The notes: generated from the sequence alone by a model not told the origin. Positions 6,474 to 16,778 are shown, numbered from the stretch's first letter. The stretch is DNA of 46,948 nt from an uncultured Bacteroidia bacterium (GCA_902794005.1 CADBFO010000019.1:1-46948), one strand, 5' to 3'. Numbers and translations are program-made.

Positions 6474-8987
6474 TTAGTCAAATTTTACAACCGTGACCCC
6501 GGAGCCCCCAAACTGGATGTGCTCGTCGGCCGCCGACTGTACGCCGGGCACCGTGCGGACATACTTCTGGATTTCCTCCCGCAGGGCGCCTGTTCCTTTA
6601 CCATGCAAAATTCGCACCGAAGGAACACCCAACATGATGGCATCGTCGATATAACGCATCACAATTTCCAGCGCATCGTTCACCCGCTCTCCCCGCACGT
6701 CCAGTTCCAGCTTGAAGTTGGCCTTCCGCTCGCTCATGGCGGTATCAATCACCTGGCGGGGACGGGCGGCCGGAGCCTTCACCACGGCCTTGTATTCATT
6801 GGCGGTTATGCGCTCCACGCGGTCCAGGGGAAGCTTGGTGGTAAGGTTTCCCACGATCACCGACACGGCCTTGGTGCTCACGGTGGACACCTCTCCCACC
6901 ATGCCGCCTTCCTTGATGCGCACCTTCTCGCCCACCTTGAGCGGGGCCGAGCGGAAAGCCGCCATCTTGCGCGCCTGCGCCTCTTCCTCCTCCATCTGCT
7001 GAAGCGTCTCCCCGGAAACCCTGCGACGCTTGCGCAGTTTCTCGCGCTCCTTGCGTTCCTTGACGGCCTGCAGTTTCTTGTCGATATAGGCGTCCCGCTG
7101 GGCGCGGCTGTCGGCCAGGGCGCCCAGGAAGCCCTGCAGTTCGGCCCTGGCCTCCTGCGTCTCCTCTTTCCGGGCCTGGGATTCCCTGATGGTGCGGATG
7201 GTGTTTTCCACCTGCCTGTTGGCCCCGTGAATAATCTTTTCCGCCTCGGCACGGGCTTCGTCCAGGATGCGGCGGCGCATCTCCTTGATGTCCTCCAGTT
7301 CTTTCTCGTAGCGGTCGGTCAGGCCTTCCAGGGTCTTGTCCGTCGCGCGGATTTTGGTAAGCTTCTCGTCCAGGGCACGGCGGCTGCGGGCAATCTTGCG
7401 AAGGTTCCGTTCAATGCCCACGAACTGTTCTCCGGCGCGTTCCTCGGCGTCGTGCACAATCTTCTCCGGCATTCCCATCTTCCGCGCCAGTTCAAAGGCG
7501 AACGAAGAACCGGGGAGGCCGATTTCCAGCTGGAACAGCGGTGCCACGGTGGCGGCATCGAACTGCATGGCCCCGTTCACGACACCCGTATCGGCCGACG
7601 ATGCATACAGCTTCAGGTTGGTATAGTGCGTGGTGATGACCCCGTAGGCCCCGCGGCTGTCCAGCTCGTGCAGGATGGCCTCGGCAATGGCGCCGCCGGC
7701 CGCCGGTTCCGTCCCGGAGCCGAACTCGTCGATGAGCACCAGCGTCCGGGCATCGGCCACGGAGAGCATGGCCTTCATGTCGGAGAGGAAACTGCTGTAG
7801 GTGGAAAGGTCGTTTTCCAGGGACTGGTCGTCCCCGATGGAAACCATAATCCGGTCAAAAACAGGCAGTTCCGACGTTTCAGAAGTGGGAATGAGCATGC
7901 CCCACTGGAACATGTACTGGAGAAGGCCCACCGTCTTGAGGCACACCGACTTGCCGCCCGCGTTGGGGCCGGAAATCAAAAGGATGCGTTTTTCGGGGGT
8001 GAGCGTAACCGTCAGGGGGACAATGCTTTTCTTCTCCTTCCGGAGACTCTTTTCCAACAACGGGTGTCGTGCCTTCCGCAGGCTCAGCGACCCGTCTTCC
8101 GACAGCACCGGCATCCCGGCGATATAGTCCAGCGACACCTGGGCCTTGGCCATGTTGAAGTCCAGTTCTCCTACAAAAGCGGCGCCGGCAATGAGTTCCG
8201 GCACAAAGGGGCGCAGGAACTCGGCAAACTCGTACAGAATCTTGGAAATCTCGCGCGTCTCGGCGAAATGCAGCTCGGAAATCTCGTTCTGGAGGGCCAC
8301 AATCTCGGCCGGCTCCATGAAGGTGGTCTTGCCCGTGGCACTCTCGTCATACACGAAACCCTGGAATGCCCGCTTTTTGGCCGATGTCACCGGAATGAGC
8401 ATCTTCCCGTCGCGGATGGCCACCGAGGCGTCGCTGTCCGCAAGCCCCTCCTGCTGCGCCTGCCGCAAAATGGCATTCATGCGCTTGGAGACATTGATTT
8501 CCTTTTCCTTGATGCTCCGGCGAATCCTGTACAGCTCGTCCGAAGCAGTATCCTTGATTTCCCCGTGGCGGTCCAGGATGGCATCGATGCGCCGGATTAC
8601 CTCGGCCGGGGCCGATACGCCCGAGGCCAGATGCTGCAGGTTGGGGTAAATCCCCTCTTTCACGGTGTGGAAAAAGTGCAGGGCCTTGCGGAGCGTATCC
8701 AGCAGCGTGCGCAGTTTCCCGAGGGAAAGCACGTCAATGGAAGCGTTCTTGCCGATGGGTTCCAGAAAGCCGATGGCGTCGATGTATCCGGCCGTCGGGA
8801 AGTTTTCCTCGAACATGAGGATGAGACGCATTTCGTCGGCAAGGAGGTGTCTGCGATGGATTTCCTCCCCGTTTGTGCTGAGCTCCTCCTCCGCCACCCG
8901 ACGGGCGGCATAGTCGGTGGAGCAGCGGCCCTCGATGGCAGCCCGCACTTTGTCAAAACCCAGTTTCGCTTCCAGCCGGCCGTCCAT
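6474..8987 (-). CDS. mutS2: Endonuclease MutS2 with Smr domain
   Basis: 837 aa. The N-terminal core and lever regions lead to an ABC-type ATPase with Walker A GPNAGGKS at 340-347 and Walker B LVLIDEFGSGTEP (acidic pair at about 420-421). A long charged coiled coil follows (about 520-630), and the C-terminal Smr nuclease domain (about 762-837) has LDVRGERV and HGKGTG at 795-800. MutS2 proteins lack the mismatch-recognition domain of MutS; family members bind branched DNA or act on stalled, collided ribosomes. ATG directly follows the TAG of cdaA with no gap, so the genes are cotranscribed. Confidence 0.95.
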   Translation of the reverse strand: MDGRLEAKLGFDKVRAAIEGRCSTDYAARRVAEEELSTNGEEIHRRHLLADEMRLILMFEENFPTAGYIDAIGFLEPIGKNASIDVLSLGKLRTLLDTLRKALHFFHTVKEGIYPNLQHLASGVSAPAEVIRRIDAILDRHGEIKDTASDELYRIRRSIKEKEINVSKRMNAILRQAQQEGLADSDASVAIRDGKMLIPVTSAKKRAFQGFVYDESATGKTTFMEPAEIVALQNEISELHFAETREISKILYEFAEFLRPFVPELIAGAAFVGELDFNMAKAQVSLDYIAGMPVLSEDGSLSLRKARHPLLEKSLRKEKKSIVPLTVTLTPEKRILLISGPNAGGKSVCLKTVGLLQYMFQWGMLIPTSETSELPVFDRIMVSIGDDQSLENDLSTYSSFLSDMKAMLSVADARTLVLIDEFGSGTEPAAGGAIAEAILHELDSRGAYGVITTHYTNLKLYASSADTGVVNGAMQFDAATVAPLFQLEIGLPGSSFAFELARKMGMPEKIVHDAEERAGEQFVGIERNLRKIARSRRALDEKLTKIRATDKTLEGLTDRYEKELEDIKEMRRRILDEARAEAEKIIHGANRQVENTIRTIRESQARKEETQEARAELQGFLGALADSRAQRDAYIDKKLQAVKERKEREKLRKRRRVSGETLQQMEEEEAQARKMAAFRSAPLKVGEKVRIKEGGMVGEVSTVSTKAVSVIVGNLTTKLPLDRVERITANEYKAVVKAPAARPRQVIDTAMSERKANFKLELDVRGERVNDALEIVMRYIDDAIMLGVPSVRILHGKGTGALREEIQKYVRTVPGVQSAADEHIQFGGSGVTVVKFD

Positions 8988-9809
8988 CTAGTTTTTCTCC
9001 TCCTTTTGCATCACCGAATTCAGAATCTTCCTGAGTTCCGGCATATCTTGAACGGTCCGGATTTCGCCTCCCCGGACAAAACTGACGTTGCCCGTCTCCT
9101 CGGAGACCACCAGGATATCGGCGTCGGTGTCTTCACTGAGGCCGATGGCCGCGCGGTGCCGCATGCCGTAGTGGGCCGGAATGTCCGTGCGGTTGGTCAT
9201 GGGGAGCTGGCAGCGGGCGGCGGCGATATGGTCTCCAACGATAATCATGGCACCGTCGTGAAGGGGAGAATTCTTGAAGAAAATGTTCATGATGAGCCGA
9301 CGGTTGATATCGGCCTCGAAACGGTCCCCGGTGGCGATGTACTCTTCCATGGAATTCTTGTGCTGCAGCACGATGAGAGCGCCGGTCTTTTCGGCCGACA
9401 TGGCACGTACGGCCTCTCCCAGCTCTTCCACGCTCTGGCTTCCCATCTTCTCTTCCTTGATGCCCAGGAGGCGGTTGAAAATTTGCCCGCCCCGGCGCGA
9501 GATGCCCGACTGAACGGCCAGGCGGTTCAGCAGATGGCGGATTTCCGGCTGGAACAGGATGATGATGGCCAGCACGCCCACGTCCAGAAGGGTGTTCAGC
9601 AGCACCGTCATCATGCGCATGTTCAAGGCGCTCACCACCGCCTGGAGAATGAGGATGAACACCAGGACCAGAACAATGTTCAGGATCGTGCTGTCTCCCC
9701 GGATGCTCCGGATCAGGAGGAAAATGATGACGGCCACCATGAGAATGTCCAGCAGGTCTGCCCAGCCGAAACTCAAAAAGCCGAATATGCCCGTTGCCTG
9801 TAATAGCAT
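8988..9809 (-). CDS. cdaA: Diadenylate cyclase CdaA (membrane c-di-AMP synthase)
   Basis: 273 aa. Three N-terminal membrane helices (about 15-90) are followed by a DAC domain with the catalytic DGA (HDGAMII, about 185-187) and RHR (GMRHRAAIG, about 217-219). It condenses two ATP into cyclic di-AMP, which in other bacteria controls potassium and osmotic balance and wall homeostasis. The ATG at 9809 is preferred to an upstream TTG, which falls inside the promoter box. It is first gene of the operon with mutS2, yraN and the manC-like gene. Confidence 0.94.
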   Translation of the reverse strand: MLLQATGIFGFLSFGWADLLDILMVAVIIFLLIRSIRGDSTILNIVLVLVFILILQAVVSALNMRMMTVLLNTLLDVGVLAIIILFQPEIRHLLNRLAVQSGISRRGGQIFNRLLGIKEEKMGSQSVEELGEAVRAMSAEKTGALIVLQHKNSMEEYIATGDRFEADINRRLIMNIFFKNSPLHDGAMIIVGDHIAAARCQLPMTNRTDIPAHYGMRHRAAIGLSEDTDADILVVSEETGNVSFVRGGEIRTVQDMPELRKILNSVMQKEEKN

Positions 9810-9815
9810 AGTTTG

Positions 9816-9823
9816 CAAAGTTA
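9816..9823 (-). promoter_or_regulatory. Promoter -7 box of cdaA
   Basis: TAACTTTG on the minus strand ends six bases before the cdaA ATG, implying a leader of only a few nucleotides. No clear TTTG box at the expected distance. Confidence 0.45.
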
Positions 9824-10030
9824 AGAATTATTCTTTATAAAATCCGGCATTTTTTCTTTGGCGGGAAAAGAGTATTTGGATCGACTAAAATAAATCCGAC
9901 CGTTTTTGTCATAGTCATATCAAACAACATGCGTGACAGTCAGCTTGTTACAATATTATTTGTCACACGCTGACCGGGATTTTTCGGTTTTTTGCATACT
10001 ACATTTGTGGTGAACCAAACACCACAAACC
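9824..10030. other. Intergenic stretch between cdaA and a plus-strand remnant
   Basis: No gene seen. At 9933-9974 four 6-base segments (GTGACA, GTCAGC, TGTCAC, GCTGAC) are complementary in interleaved order, so only one of two alternative stems could form easily. A promoter -7 box lies at 10000-10007. Confidence 0.4.
10000..10007 (+). promoter_or_regulatory. Promoter -7 box before the small remnant gene
   Basis: TACATTTG matches TAnnTTTG. ATG follows 23 nt later at 10031. The -33 box is not convincing. Confidence 0.4.
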
Positions 10031-10305
10031 ATGAAAAAAGCCATTATATTTATCGCTACTCTGCTCACTTCCGTTCACGTCTTATCTGTCTCCGAGTTTT
10101 ATACAAACCCTTCTGAATAACATCCCCGCCCTATCATTACCGGAGGGAAGGGCGGCTTTCCAGAAGCACGGCATACATAGAATGCAACAACCTTCTGGAT
10201 ATCCGTGAATACCGCCGGGAAACCATCTCTGCCTACCGCACCCTCTCCACGGTCAACCACCTTCGGGGCCGGCAGTTCCTGGCCGGAATAAGAATGTCGC
10301 TCTGA
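10031..10305 (+). pseudogene. Collapsed secreted-protein gene (signal peptide plus C-terminal scrap)
   Basis: ATG 10031 opens a 29-codon frame, MKKAIIFIATLLTSVHV then LSVSEFYTNPSE, which looks like a signal peptide with a few mature residues and stops at 10120. In another frame, ending with TGA at 10303-10305, the sequence reads NNLLDIREYRRETISAY and then VNHLRGRQFLAGIRMSL, which looks like the last strands of an outer-membrane barrel protein. The pattern matches a large internal deletion with frame loss. It could alternatively be a genuine 29-aa peptide; the promoter box upstream would allow expression. Confidence 0.4.
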
Positions 10306-10332
10306 CACACTGCAAAATCGGCATAATTTTAC

Positions 10333-10340
10333 TATTTTTG
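10333..10340 (+). promoter_or_regulatory. Promoter -7 box of thrA
   Basis: TATTTTTG lies 14 nt before the ATG at 10355, so the leader would be about 8 nt. No good TTTG at the usual distance. Confidence 0.45.
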
Positions 10341-10354
10341 CCGTACAAATTCTG

Positions 10355-12442
10355 ATGCAGAGAATGGTGAGCGTACTGAAATTCGGAGGTTCTTCGGTGG
10401 CGTCGGCCACCAATATGTCGCGTGTGCTGGATATTGTGGAGAAGGAAGCGGCGAAGGGAAAGGTGGTGCTGGTGAGCAGCGCCATCAGCGGTTGCACGGA
10501 CGCCCTCCTGAAGGGGGACGAAAAGAGCCTGGCCGATATGGAAATCCGCCACCGGGACATTGTGACGCGCCTTTTTACCGGTGCCGATCGAAAACAGGTG
10601 CAGCAGCGGGTGGACGAACTCTTCGGGCAGCTGCGTCAGGCCCCCCGCGAAGAGCAGGTGACCTACGGCGAAATCCTTTCCACCACCCTCCTCTGCGCCA
10701 AACTCCAGGCCGAAGGCATCCCCGCCCTCTGGCTGGACTCCCGTGAACTGGTGGTAAAGAGTGACGAGCCCGAAACTTTCAGAAGAATCCGACAGGCCAT
10801 AGAAGGAACGGAAGCCCGAATTTACGTGGCTCCCGGCTTTATCTGCCGGAACCAGGAAGGGAAAATTGATACCCTGGGCCGGGGCGGGTCGGACTACAGC
10901 GCGGCGCTTTTCGCTGCCGCCATCGGGGCCGGAAGCCTCCAGATATGGACCGACGTCCCCGGCTTCATGACGGCCAACCCCAAACAGGTGCCCGCCGCCC
11001 GCACCATCCCCCGGATGTCCTACGCCGCCGCCCTGGACATGGCCTCACACGGAGCCAAGGTGCTGTATGCGCCCACGGTGGCGCCGGCCATGGCCGCCGG
11101 GATCGACATCGAAATCCGCAACACCTTCGCCCCGGAAGGGAAATACACCGTCATCGGGGCCGAAAAAGACCCAGCCCGCTGGATTGGCGTAACCTCCGAA
11201 GGCGGGCACGTGCGCATCGTCGGCACCCGGCCGGCCGGAGAGGAGGGCCTTTCCGCCATGCCCGACAGCGATCGGGCGTCGGCCATGAAAGCCCTGACGG
11301 AAGCGGGAATTGCGGCGCTGAGCATCCGGGCCGACGGCGCCAGCCTGGACATTCAAGTGCGGGAGCCGGTGCTGGAACAGGCCCTGCGCGCCCTGCACCG
11401 GGCGTTTTTCCAAGAACTCCCCGTAGAGGAAATCAAGCTTTTCATCGCCGGCGACGGAGCCGTGGCACAGGCCCTTCTGGGCATGCTGCAACAAACGGCC
11501 GACACGGTAAAAGAACGCACCGGCAAGCTCCTCCGCGTGGTGGGAAGGGCCAACAGCCGGCGCTGGGGCATCGACCTCGGCGGCCGGCCGCAGCTGACAC
11601 AGGACGGGGACTACATCGCCGCCATCCTGCAGTCGGCCCCCAAAGCTTCTCTTTTTGTGGATGTGACCGACAGCGAAACGCTCTATAAACGCTATGGGGA
11701 ACTGCTGGAAGCGGGTATCGGCATCGTGTCCAGCAACCGGCGCTCCATTGCCGTTCCCTATCCGGAATATGCCGCCATGCAGGCCGCCGCCCGCGAAAAC
11801 GGCGTTCCGTTCCGCTACGAAACCACCGTAGGCGCGGCCCTGCCCATGCTGGAATCCATTGCCCGCGGCGCCAACAGCTGCGACGAAATCCTGTCCATCG
11901 AGGCCGTGGTATCCTGCACGCTGAACCAGATTCTGGGAGACTATCGGCCCGGCGGGGAAAGCTTTGCCTCGCTGGTGCGGAAAGCCCAGGCGGCCGGCCT
12001 CACCGAATCCGACCCCCGGCTGGACCTGAGCGGCCGGGACGCCCTGCGAAAACTCCTTATCCTGGCCCGCGAAGCCGGCGTGCAGCTGGAAGAGAGCGAC
12101 GTGGAGATTACCCCGGTGGTGCCGCTCACAAGCGGTTCCGTAGAAGAATTCTATTCCGCCCTGGAAGCGCAGGAGGAGTCCCTTTCCCGTGCCGCCCATG
12201 AAGCCGAACGCCAAGGCTTCCGCCGCCGTTTCGTGGCTTCGCTGGAAAAAACGGCGGAAGGTTACAGGGCCGGCATCGGCATCCGCAATGTGCCGCCGGT
12301 ACATCCCGCCTACCACCTCCGGGGCACCGAGAACGCCATCATTGTGCGCAGCGCCTTCCATCCCTACCCGCTGGTCATCCAAGGCCCCGGCGAAGGCGCC
12401 CGCGAAGCCGCCTCCAGCATCCTCAACGACCTTTTGCGCTAG
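10355..12442 (+). CDS. thrA: Bifunctional aspartate kinase / homoserine dehydrogenase, short form
   Basis: 695 aa, shorter than the usual 810-820. The aspartokinase domain (about 1-275) has VLKFGGSSVA at 7-16 and TLGRGGSDYSA near 173-183. A compressed regulatory region (about 277-352) carries only one ACT-like unit where two are usual. The homoserine dehydrogenase domain (about 358-695) has the dinucleotide loop FIAGDGAVAQ, SNRRSIA and GLTESDPRLDLSGRDALRK. It phosphorylates aspartate and reduces aspartate semialdehyde to homoserine, the first and third steps to threonine and methionine; the first step also feeds lysine. The reduced ACT region suggests altered feedback control. It is followed 6 nt later by a glycosidase gene. 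ATG 10364 is an alternative start. Confidence 0.93.
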   Translation: MQRMVSVLKFGGSSVASATNMSRVLDIVEKEAAKGKVVLVSSAISGCTDALLKGDEKSLADMEIRHRDIVTRLFTGADRKQVQQRVDELFGQLRQAPREEQVTYGEILSTTLLCAKLQAEGIPALWLDSRELVVKSDEPETFRRIRQAIEGTEARIYVAPGFICRNQEGKIDTLGRGGSDYSAALFAAAIGAGSLQIWTDVPGFMTANPKQVPAARTIPRMSYAAALDMASHGAKVLYAPTVAPAMAAGIDIEIRNTFAPEGKYTVIGAEKDPARWIGVTSEGGHVRIVGTRPAGEEGLSAMPDSDRASAMKALTEAGIAALSIRADGASLDIQVREPVLEQALRALHRAFFQELPVEEIKLFIAGDGAVAQALLGMLQQTADTVKERTGKLLRVVGRANSRRWGIDLGGRPQLTQDGDYIAAILQSAPKASLFVDVTDSETLYKRYGELLEAGIGIVSSNRRSIAVPYPEYAAMQAAARENGVPFRYETTVGAALPMLESIARGANSCDEILSIEAVVSCTLNQILGDYRPGGESFASLVRKAQAAGLTESDPRLDLSGRDALRKLLILAREAGVQLEESDVEITPVVPLTSGSVEEFYSALEAQEESLSRAAHEAERQGFRRRFVASLEKTAEGYRAGIGIRNVPPVHPAYHLRGTENAIIVRSAFHPYPLVIQGPGEGAREAASSILNDLLR

Positions 12443-12448
12443 CCATAT

Positions 12449-15400
12449 ATGAAAAGAATCCTCCTTTCCACGCTGGGCATCCTGACCGCTTTCGGTCTTC
12501 AGGCCCAAACCGCTCGCATCCAGGCCGGCAAGGCGGTGCTGGACGCCCCCTTCGGCCCGCAGGACGAGCAGAACTTCGCCACCCCGCCCAAAGACTTCCG
12601 GCCCCAGACCTGGTTCCATTTCATCGGCGACAATGTGTCCCGCGAGGGCATGGATGCCGACCTGGAAGCCATCGCCGCGGCCGGCATTTCCGGCATTCAG
12701 TGGTTTCACGGGGCTTTCGGAGGCCGATGGCCGGGCGTGGAGCAGCCCATCGTCCCGCTCTCCGAAGACTGGGACCGGATGGTGGCCTACCTGGGGGAGA
12801 AGGCCCGCAGCCTGGACCTTCGGCTCACCATCCAGACCTGTCCCGGCTGGGCCATGGCCGGCGGTCCCTGGGTGCAGCCCGAAGATGCCATGCGGGACCT
12901 TATCTGGAGCCGCACGGACGTGACGGGCGGCGCCACGGGCATCCTCCTTCCCAAAGGCCGTCCCTCGGACGAAGACTGGCGGGACTACCGGGACATCTGC
13001 GTCCTGGCCTTCCCCACGCCGGAGGGTGACACGGGAGCGCCCCTTGAACTGAAAGACATCCGGGGCGACGCCGCCTGGACGGCCCTCCTGAAAGGGGAAA
13101 AAGGCGTTACCGAACCCAAGAGCGGCACCCACACCGTCACCTTCCGGGCCGATGCCCCGCTGCGTTCGCTGGAAATGCCCGCCGTGCAGGAACTGAGCCA
13201 CGCATTCTGCAACACCCCGGGGGTCACCATCGACCTTCAGGCCTTTTGCAACGACGGCATGCAGCGGGAAGTGGCCCACGTACGCTTGCCCATGTCCAGC
13301 TGGCAGGACAACGAGCCCTTTGTGGTGGCGCTGAACGAGGTGTCCGACGTCCGGGAATACCGGCTCACCCTCACCAACGAGCACCCGATGAACCTGGCCC
13401 GCCTGCGCTTTTATTCGGCCTCCCGGCACAATGACTGGCGCGCCGCCGGCGGGCGTACCCTGCGCGGCCGGGAAAAGTACCAGGAAAAAGCAAGCCGGGC
13501 CGCCGAAACGTATGTGAATCCAGACGGAATCCTGGACCTCACCGCCCTCATGGAGCCAGACGGACGGCTGAACTGGACGGCCCCGGCCGGCAAGTGGACC
13601 ATTCTGCGCTACGGGCATGTGAACATCGGCTACAAGAACGGTCCCGCCCCGGCCAATGCCACAGGCTGGGAATGCAACAAACTGGACCCCCGGGGCGCAC
13701 GGGTACAGTTCACCAACTATGTGGGCCGCCTCTGCGACGGTCCGCTCCGGGGCAAGGCCGACGGCATGCTCATGGACAGCTGGGAATGCCGCAACCAGAA
13801 CTGGACCGGAGAGATGGAGGCCGAATTCGCCTCCCTCGCGGGTTACAGCCTCCGGCCATGGATGCCCGCCCTTTCGGGCTATGTGCTGGGCAGCCCGTCG
13901 GCCACGGCGCAGTTCCTGGGAGACTGGCTCCGGGTGAAAACCGACCTCTACAACCGGAACTTCTTCGGCGAAATGGTGCGCCTGGCCCACGAAAAAGGCC
14001 TGGACGTACAGTACGAAACCGCCGGCGGAGACATCGTTTCCATGGACTTCATGGAGTATTACAAGTATGCCGATGTCCCCATGACCGAGTTCTGGCATCC
14101 CTTCTCGGAAGGGTACGTGGGCGACCTCAACTTCAAGCCCGTCAAACCCACGGCATCAGCCGCCCACCTTTACGGCAAGCGCCGGGTGGCGGCGGAAAGT
14201 TTCACCTCCTTCGACCTCAACTGGGACGAGCACTGGGAAATGCTCAAGGAAGTGGCCAACCTGAACATGACCGAGGGCGTGACCCACAATGTCTTCCACA
14301 CCTATACGCACAACCCGCAGGTGGGTTTCCTGCCGCCGGGGACCAGCTTCGGAAACAAAATCGGCACGCCCTTCCTCCGGGGGCAGACCTGGTGGAAATA
14401 TATGCCGTATTTCACGCAGTACCTGGCCCGCACCACCTATCTGCTGGAACGCGGTCTCCCCGTGGTGGATGTGCTGTGGTACACCGGCGACGAGGTGGGC
14501 TACCAGAAGCCCGACCAGCGATTCCCCTTCCCGAAGGGGTACAAATACGATTACTGCAATCCGGACGCCCTGTTCAACCGCCTCAGCGTGAAAAACGGAC
14601 GCCTTACCACGGAAGACGGCATCTCCTACGGCATGCTCTGGATTCCGGAAAATGAACGCATGGGGGCGAAGACGGTGGAAAAGCTGCGCGAACTCATCGC
14701 CGCGGGGGTGAAAGTGCTGCTGGGCCCCACCATCACTGCCGGCAGCCTGCAGGCTTTGGGCCTGGAACCCAAGCTTCTTTGCGGGGAACAGCTTCTCTGG
14801 ACCCACCGGAAGGCCGACGGCGCCGAGTGGTACTACATCACCGCCCCTACGGGCAAAGACTTCCACGGAACGGTGAAGCTGCGTGCAAAGGGAAAGGCCG
14901 AAATCTGGGATGCCGTCAGCGGAACCGTGGCCGGCCTGGAAAGCACGCAGGAGGGAGATTATCAAGTGGTCCGCCTGAACCTGGAGCGCGCCGGAAACTG
15001 CTTTGTGGTTTTCCGCCCCGGGAGTACGAAGGCAGCCGTACGGCCGCCGGCAACCACCCGCTCCATGGAGCCGGCCTCCTGGACCCTCAGCTTTCCGAAG
15101 GGGTGGGGCGCTCCCGAAAAACCGCTGAAAATCAAAGCGCTCAAGCCTTGGAAAGAGCTCCCGCTCGGAGAGGAAGGCAAGGCTTTCTCGGGCACCGCCG
15201 TGTATGAGACCGTTTTCACGCTTCCGAAGGCCGGCACATTCGTGCTGGATCTGGGCCGGGTGGACATGATTGCCGACGTTTCCCTGAACGGAACGCCGGC
15301 GGGCGTGCTCTGGGCCGCTCCTTACAAAGTCACCCTGCAGGGGAAAGCCGGCCGCAACACCCTTCGCATCGCCGTCACCAGCACCTGGTTCAACCGCCTG

Positions 15401-15517
15401 GCCTATGACGCATCCCTCCCCGAAGCGGAGCGCAAGACCTGGACCATCGCCGGCCCTGCGGCAGGCAGCCCCCTTCGCGAGTCCGGCCTGATCGGCCCGG
15501 TGAAAATTTTATTTTGA
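12449..15517 (+). CDS. GH106-like alpha-L-rhamnosidase, secreted
   Basis: 1022 aa with a signal peptide (about 1-20, ending LQAQ). The N-terminal half has [31 protein letters not shown] and [18 protein letters not shown], typical of glycoside hydrolase family 106. Candidate acidic residues lie in [12 protein letters not shown] (about 441-452) and [13 protein letters not shown] (about 520). A C-terminal beta-sandwich (about 900-1022; [22 protein letters not shown]) resembles galactose-binding folds. The family removes alpha-linked rhamnose from rhamnogalacturonan and similar pectins; it would act in the periplasm or at the surface. It lies 6 nt after thrA, an unexpected partner. No SusC/SusD genes are next to it. 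Confidence 0.82.
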   Translation: MKRILLSTLGILTAFGLQAQTARIQAGKAVLDAPFGPQDEQNFATPPKDFRPQTWFHFIGDNVSREGMDADLEAIAAAGISGIQWFHGAFGGRWPGVEQPIVPLSEDWDRMVAYLGEKARSLDLRLTIQTCPGWAMAGGPWVQPEDAMRDLIWSRTDVTGGATGILLPKGRPSDEDWRDYRDICVLAFPTPEGDTGAPLELKDIRGDAAWTALLKGEKGVTEPKSGTHTVTFRADAPLRSLEMPAVQELSHAFCNTPGVTIDLQAFCNDGMQREVAHVRLPMSSWQDNEPFVVALNEVSDVREYRLTLTNEHPMNLARLRFYSASRHNDWRAAGGRTLRGREKYQEKASRAAETYVNPDGILDLTALMEPDGRLNWTAPAGKWTILRYGHVNIGYKNGPAPANATGWECNKLDPRGARVQFTNYVGRLCDGPLRGKADGMLMDSWECRNQNWTGEMEAEFASLAGYSLRPWMPALSGYVLGSPSATAQFLGDWLRVKTDLYNRNFFGEMVRLAHEKGLDVQYETAGGDIVSMDFMEYYKYADVPMTEFWHPFSEGYVGDLNFKPVKPTASAAHLYGKRRVAAESFTSFDLNWDEHWEMLKEVANLNMTEGVTHNVFHTYTHNPQVGFLPPGTSFGNKIGTPFLRGQTWWKYMPYFTQYLARTTYLLERGLPVVDVLWYTGDEVGYQKPDQRFPFPKGYKYDYCNPDALFNRLSVKNGRLTTEDGISYGMLWIPENERMGAKTVEKLRELIAAGVKVLLGPTITAGSLQALGLEPKLLCGEQLLWTHRKADGAEWYYITAPTGKDFHGTVKLRAKGKAEIWDAVSGTVAGLESTQEGDYQVVRLNLERAGNCFVVFRPGSTKAAVRPPATTRSMEPASWTLSFPKGWGAPEKPLKIKALKPWKELPLGEEGKAFSGTAVYETVFTLPKAGTFVLDLGRVDMIADVSLNGTPAGVLWAAPYKVTLQGKAGRNTLRIAVTSTWFNRLAYDASLPEAERKTWTIAGPAAGSPLRESGLIGPVKILF

Positions 15518-15543
15518 ATAATTATAAATTATATCTACCTTTG
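15513..15543 (+). promoter_or_regulatory. Promoter of rubrerythrin
   Basis: TTTG at 15513-15516, a 19-bp spacer and TACCTTTG at 15536-15543 form a full Bacteroidetes promoter. The TTTG box overlaps the stop codon of the upstream glycosidase. Confidence 0.75.
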
Positions 15544-15576
15544 TGCCCAGTCAAACAACAAATCATTTACAACAAT

Positions 15577-16119
15577 ATGAAAGATCTGAAAGGCACCAAG
15601 ACCGAAAAGAACCTCCAGGAGGCATTTGCCGGTGAATCCCAGGCCCGCAACAAGTACACCTACTTTGCATCCAAGGCCAAGAAGGACGGCTTCGTCCAAA
15701 TCTCCAAGATTTTCGAAGAAACCGCTCACAACGAAAAGGAGCACGCCGAACTCTGGTTCAAGTACCTTTGTGGCGGTGATATCCCCAGCACGGCCGAAAA
15801 CCTCGCTGCCGCCGCTGCCGGTGAAAATTTCGAATGGACCGACATGTACGACCGTATGGCCAAGGAAGCCGAGGAAGAAGGCTTCAAGGAGATTGCCGCC
15901 AAGTTCCGCATGGTAGGCGCTATCGAAAAAGAGCACGAAGCCCGCTATCGCAAGCTTCTGGACAACGTGCAGAAGGAAATCGTCTTCTCCCGTGACGGAG
16001 ACTGCATCTGGCAGTGCTCCAACTGCGGCCACATCGTCGTGGGCAAGAAAGCCCCGGCCATGTGCCCTGTCTGCGCCCATCCCCAGAGCTTCTTCGAGCT
16101 CAAGGCCAACAACTATTAG
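15577..16119 (+). CDS. rbr: Rubrerythrin
   Basis: 180 aa. The four-helix diiron domain (about 1-135) carries the ligands in [22 protein letters not shown] and [11 protein letters not shown]-terminal rubredoxin-like domain has the CxxC pairs CSNCGH and CPVCAHP. It reduces hydrogen peroxide with electrons from the iron centre and protects anaerobes against oxygen. A longer frame starts at 15514, but the promoter (15513-15543) puts transcription after it, so [10 protein letters not shown] is the start. It converges with dapB; their stop codons overlap. Confidence 0.96.
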   Translation: MKDLKGTKTEKNLQEAFAGESQARNKYTYFASKAKKDGFVQISKIFEETAHNEKEHAELWFKYLCGGDIPSTAENLAAAAAGENFEWTDMYDRMAKEAEEEGFKEIAAKFRMVGAIEKEHEARYRKLLDNVQKEIVFSRDGDCIWQCSNCGHIVVGKKAPAMCPVCAHPQSFFELKANNY

Positions 16120-16778
16120 AGCAAGTCTCCGAACTCGTGAACGCCCTGCAATCCTTCGGTAAGCAGAGCGGCCACCACAGCCCCCTTCGCGAAGCCTTCC
16201 CTGGAGAAGGCTTCGTGTTTTAATGTAATCTTGTCACAGGCCGACGTGAAAGCAACCGTGTGGATACCGGGCACTTCCCCTTCCCGGACGGCCGTGATTT
16301 CAGGGGTCTCCCCCAGACCTTCCTCCACGATGGCTCCCAGGCTCTTGGCCGTTCCGGAAGGAGCGTCCAGTTTGTGGATATGGTGGATTTCCTCTATCTC
16401 CGGCGTGTAACCGGCATCTTTGAGCATCTCGGACACCTTGGCCACAGCCTTGAAAAGGGCATTCACCCCCAGCGAAAAATTGGAGGCATAAATCATGGGC
16501 GTACCGGCGTCCAGAAAGCAATCGCGCACCTGGTCCCGGATATCGTTCCATCCCGTGGTGCCGATGACCGCGGCCTTGAAATGCCTGGCGATGAAAGGAT
16601 AATTGGCCCGGAAAGCCTCCGGCGTAGTAAAATCAATGCACACGCACGCTTGGGCCACCGCCGGATCTGTTCCGGTGATATCCTCGCTGGCTTCCACCAG
16701 CTCGATTCCCCGGCCAAGCAATTCCTTTTCTATCATGTGGCCCATCTTTCCGTAGCCACTCAAAATTACCTTGATCAT
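16116..16778 (-). CDS. dapB: 4-hydroxy-tetrahydrodipicolinate reductase
   Basis: 220 aa, slightly short for DapB (about 240-270). It has the nucleotide loop [12 protein letters not shown] at 6-17, IGTTGW at 72-77, the signature [16 protein letters not shown] (about 129-144) with catalytic His132/His133 and Lys136, and SNFSLGVN. It reduces hydroxy-tetrahydrodipicolinate to tetrahydrodipicolinate in the diaminopimelate/lysine pathway. A longer start nine codons upstream is possible, but MIKVILSG is the natural one. It is the last gene of the unit GH20-asd-dapE-dapB, 37 nt after the M20 peptidase gene. Confidence 0.94.
   Translation of the reverse strand: MIKVILSGYGKMGHMIEKELLGRGIELVEASEDITGTDPAVAQACVCIDFTTPEAFRANYPFIARHFKAAVIGTTGWNDIRDQVRDCFLDAGTPMIYASNFSLGVNALFKAVAKVSEMLKDAGYTPEIEEIHHIHKLDAPSGTAKSLGAIVEEGLGETPEITAVREGEVPGIHTVAFTSACDKITLKHEAFSREGFAKGAVVAALLTEGLQGVHEFGDLL

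Noticed and set aside
5199-9803. A 1534-codon plus-strand frame
   Set aside because: It lies opposite yraN, mutS2 and cdaA, which have clear family motifs. Its translation is His/Gly/Arg-rich without any recognisable domain, as expected for a GC-rich antisense frame.
11045-14098. A 1017-codon minus-strand frame
   Set aside because: It is antisense to thrA and the rhamnosidase gene, both well supported; no family resemblance in the translation.
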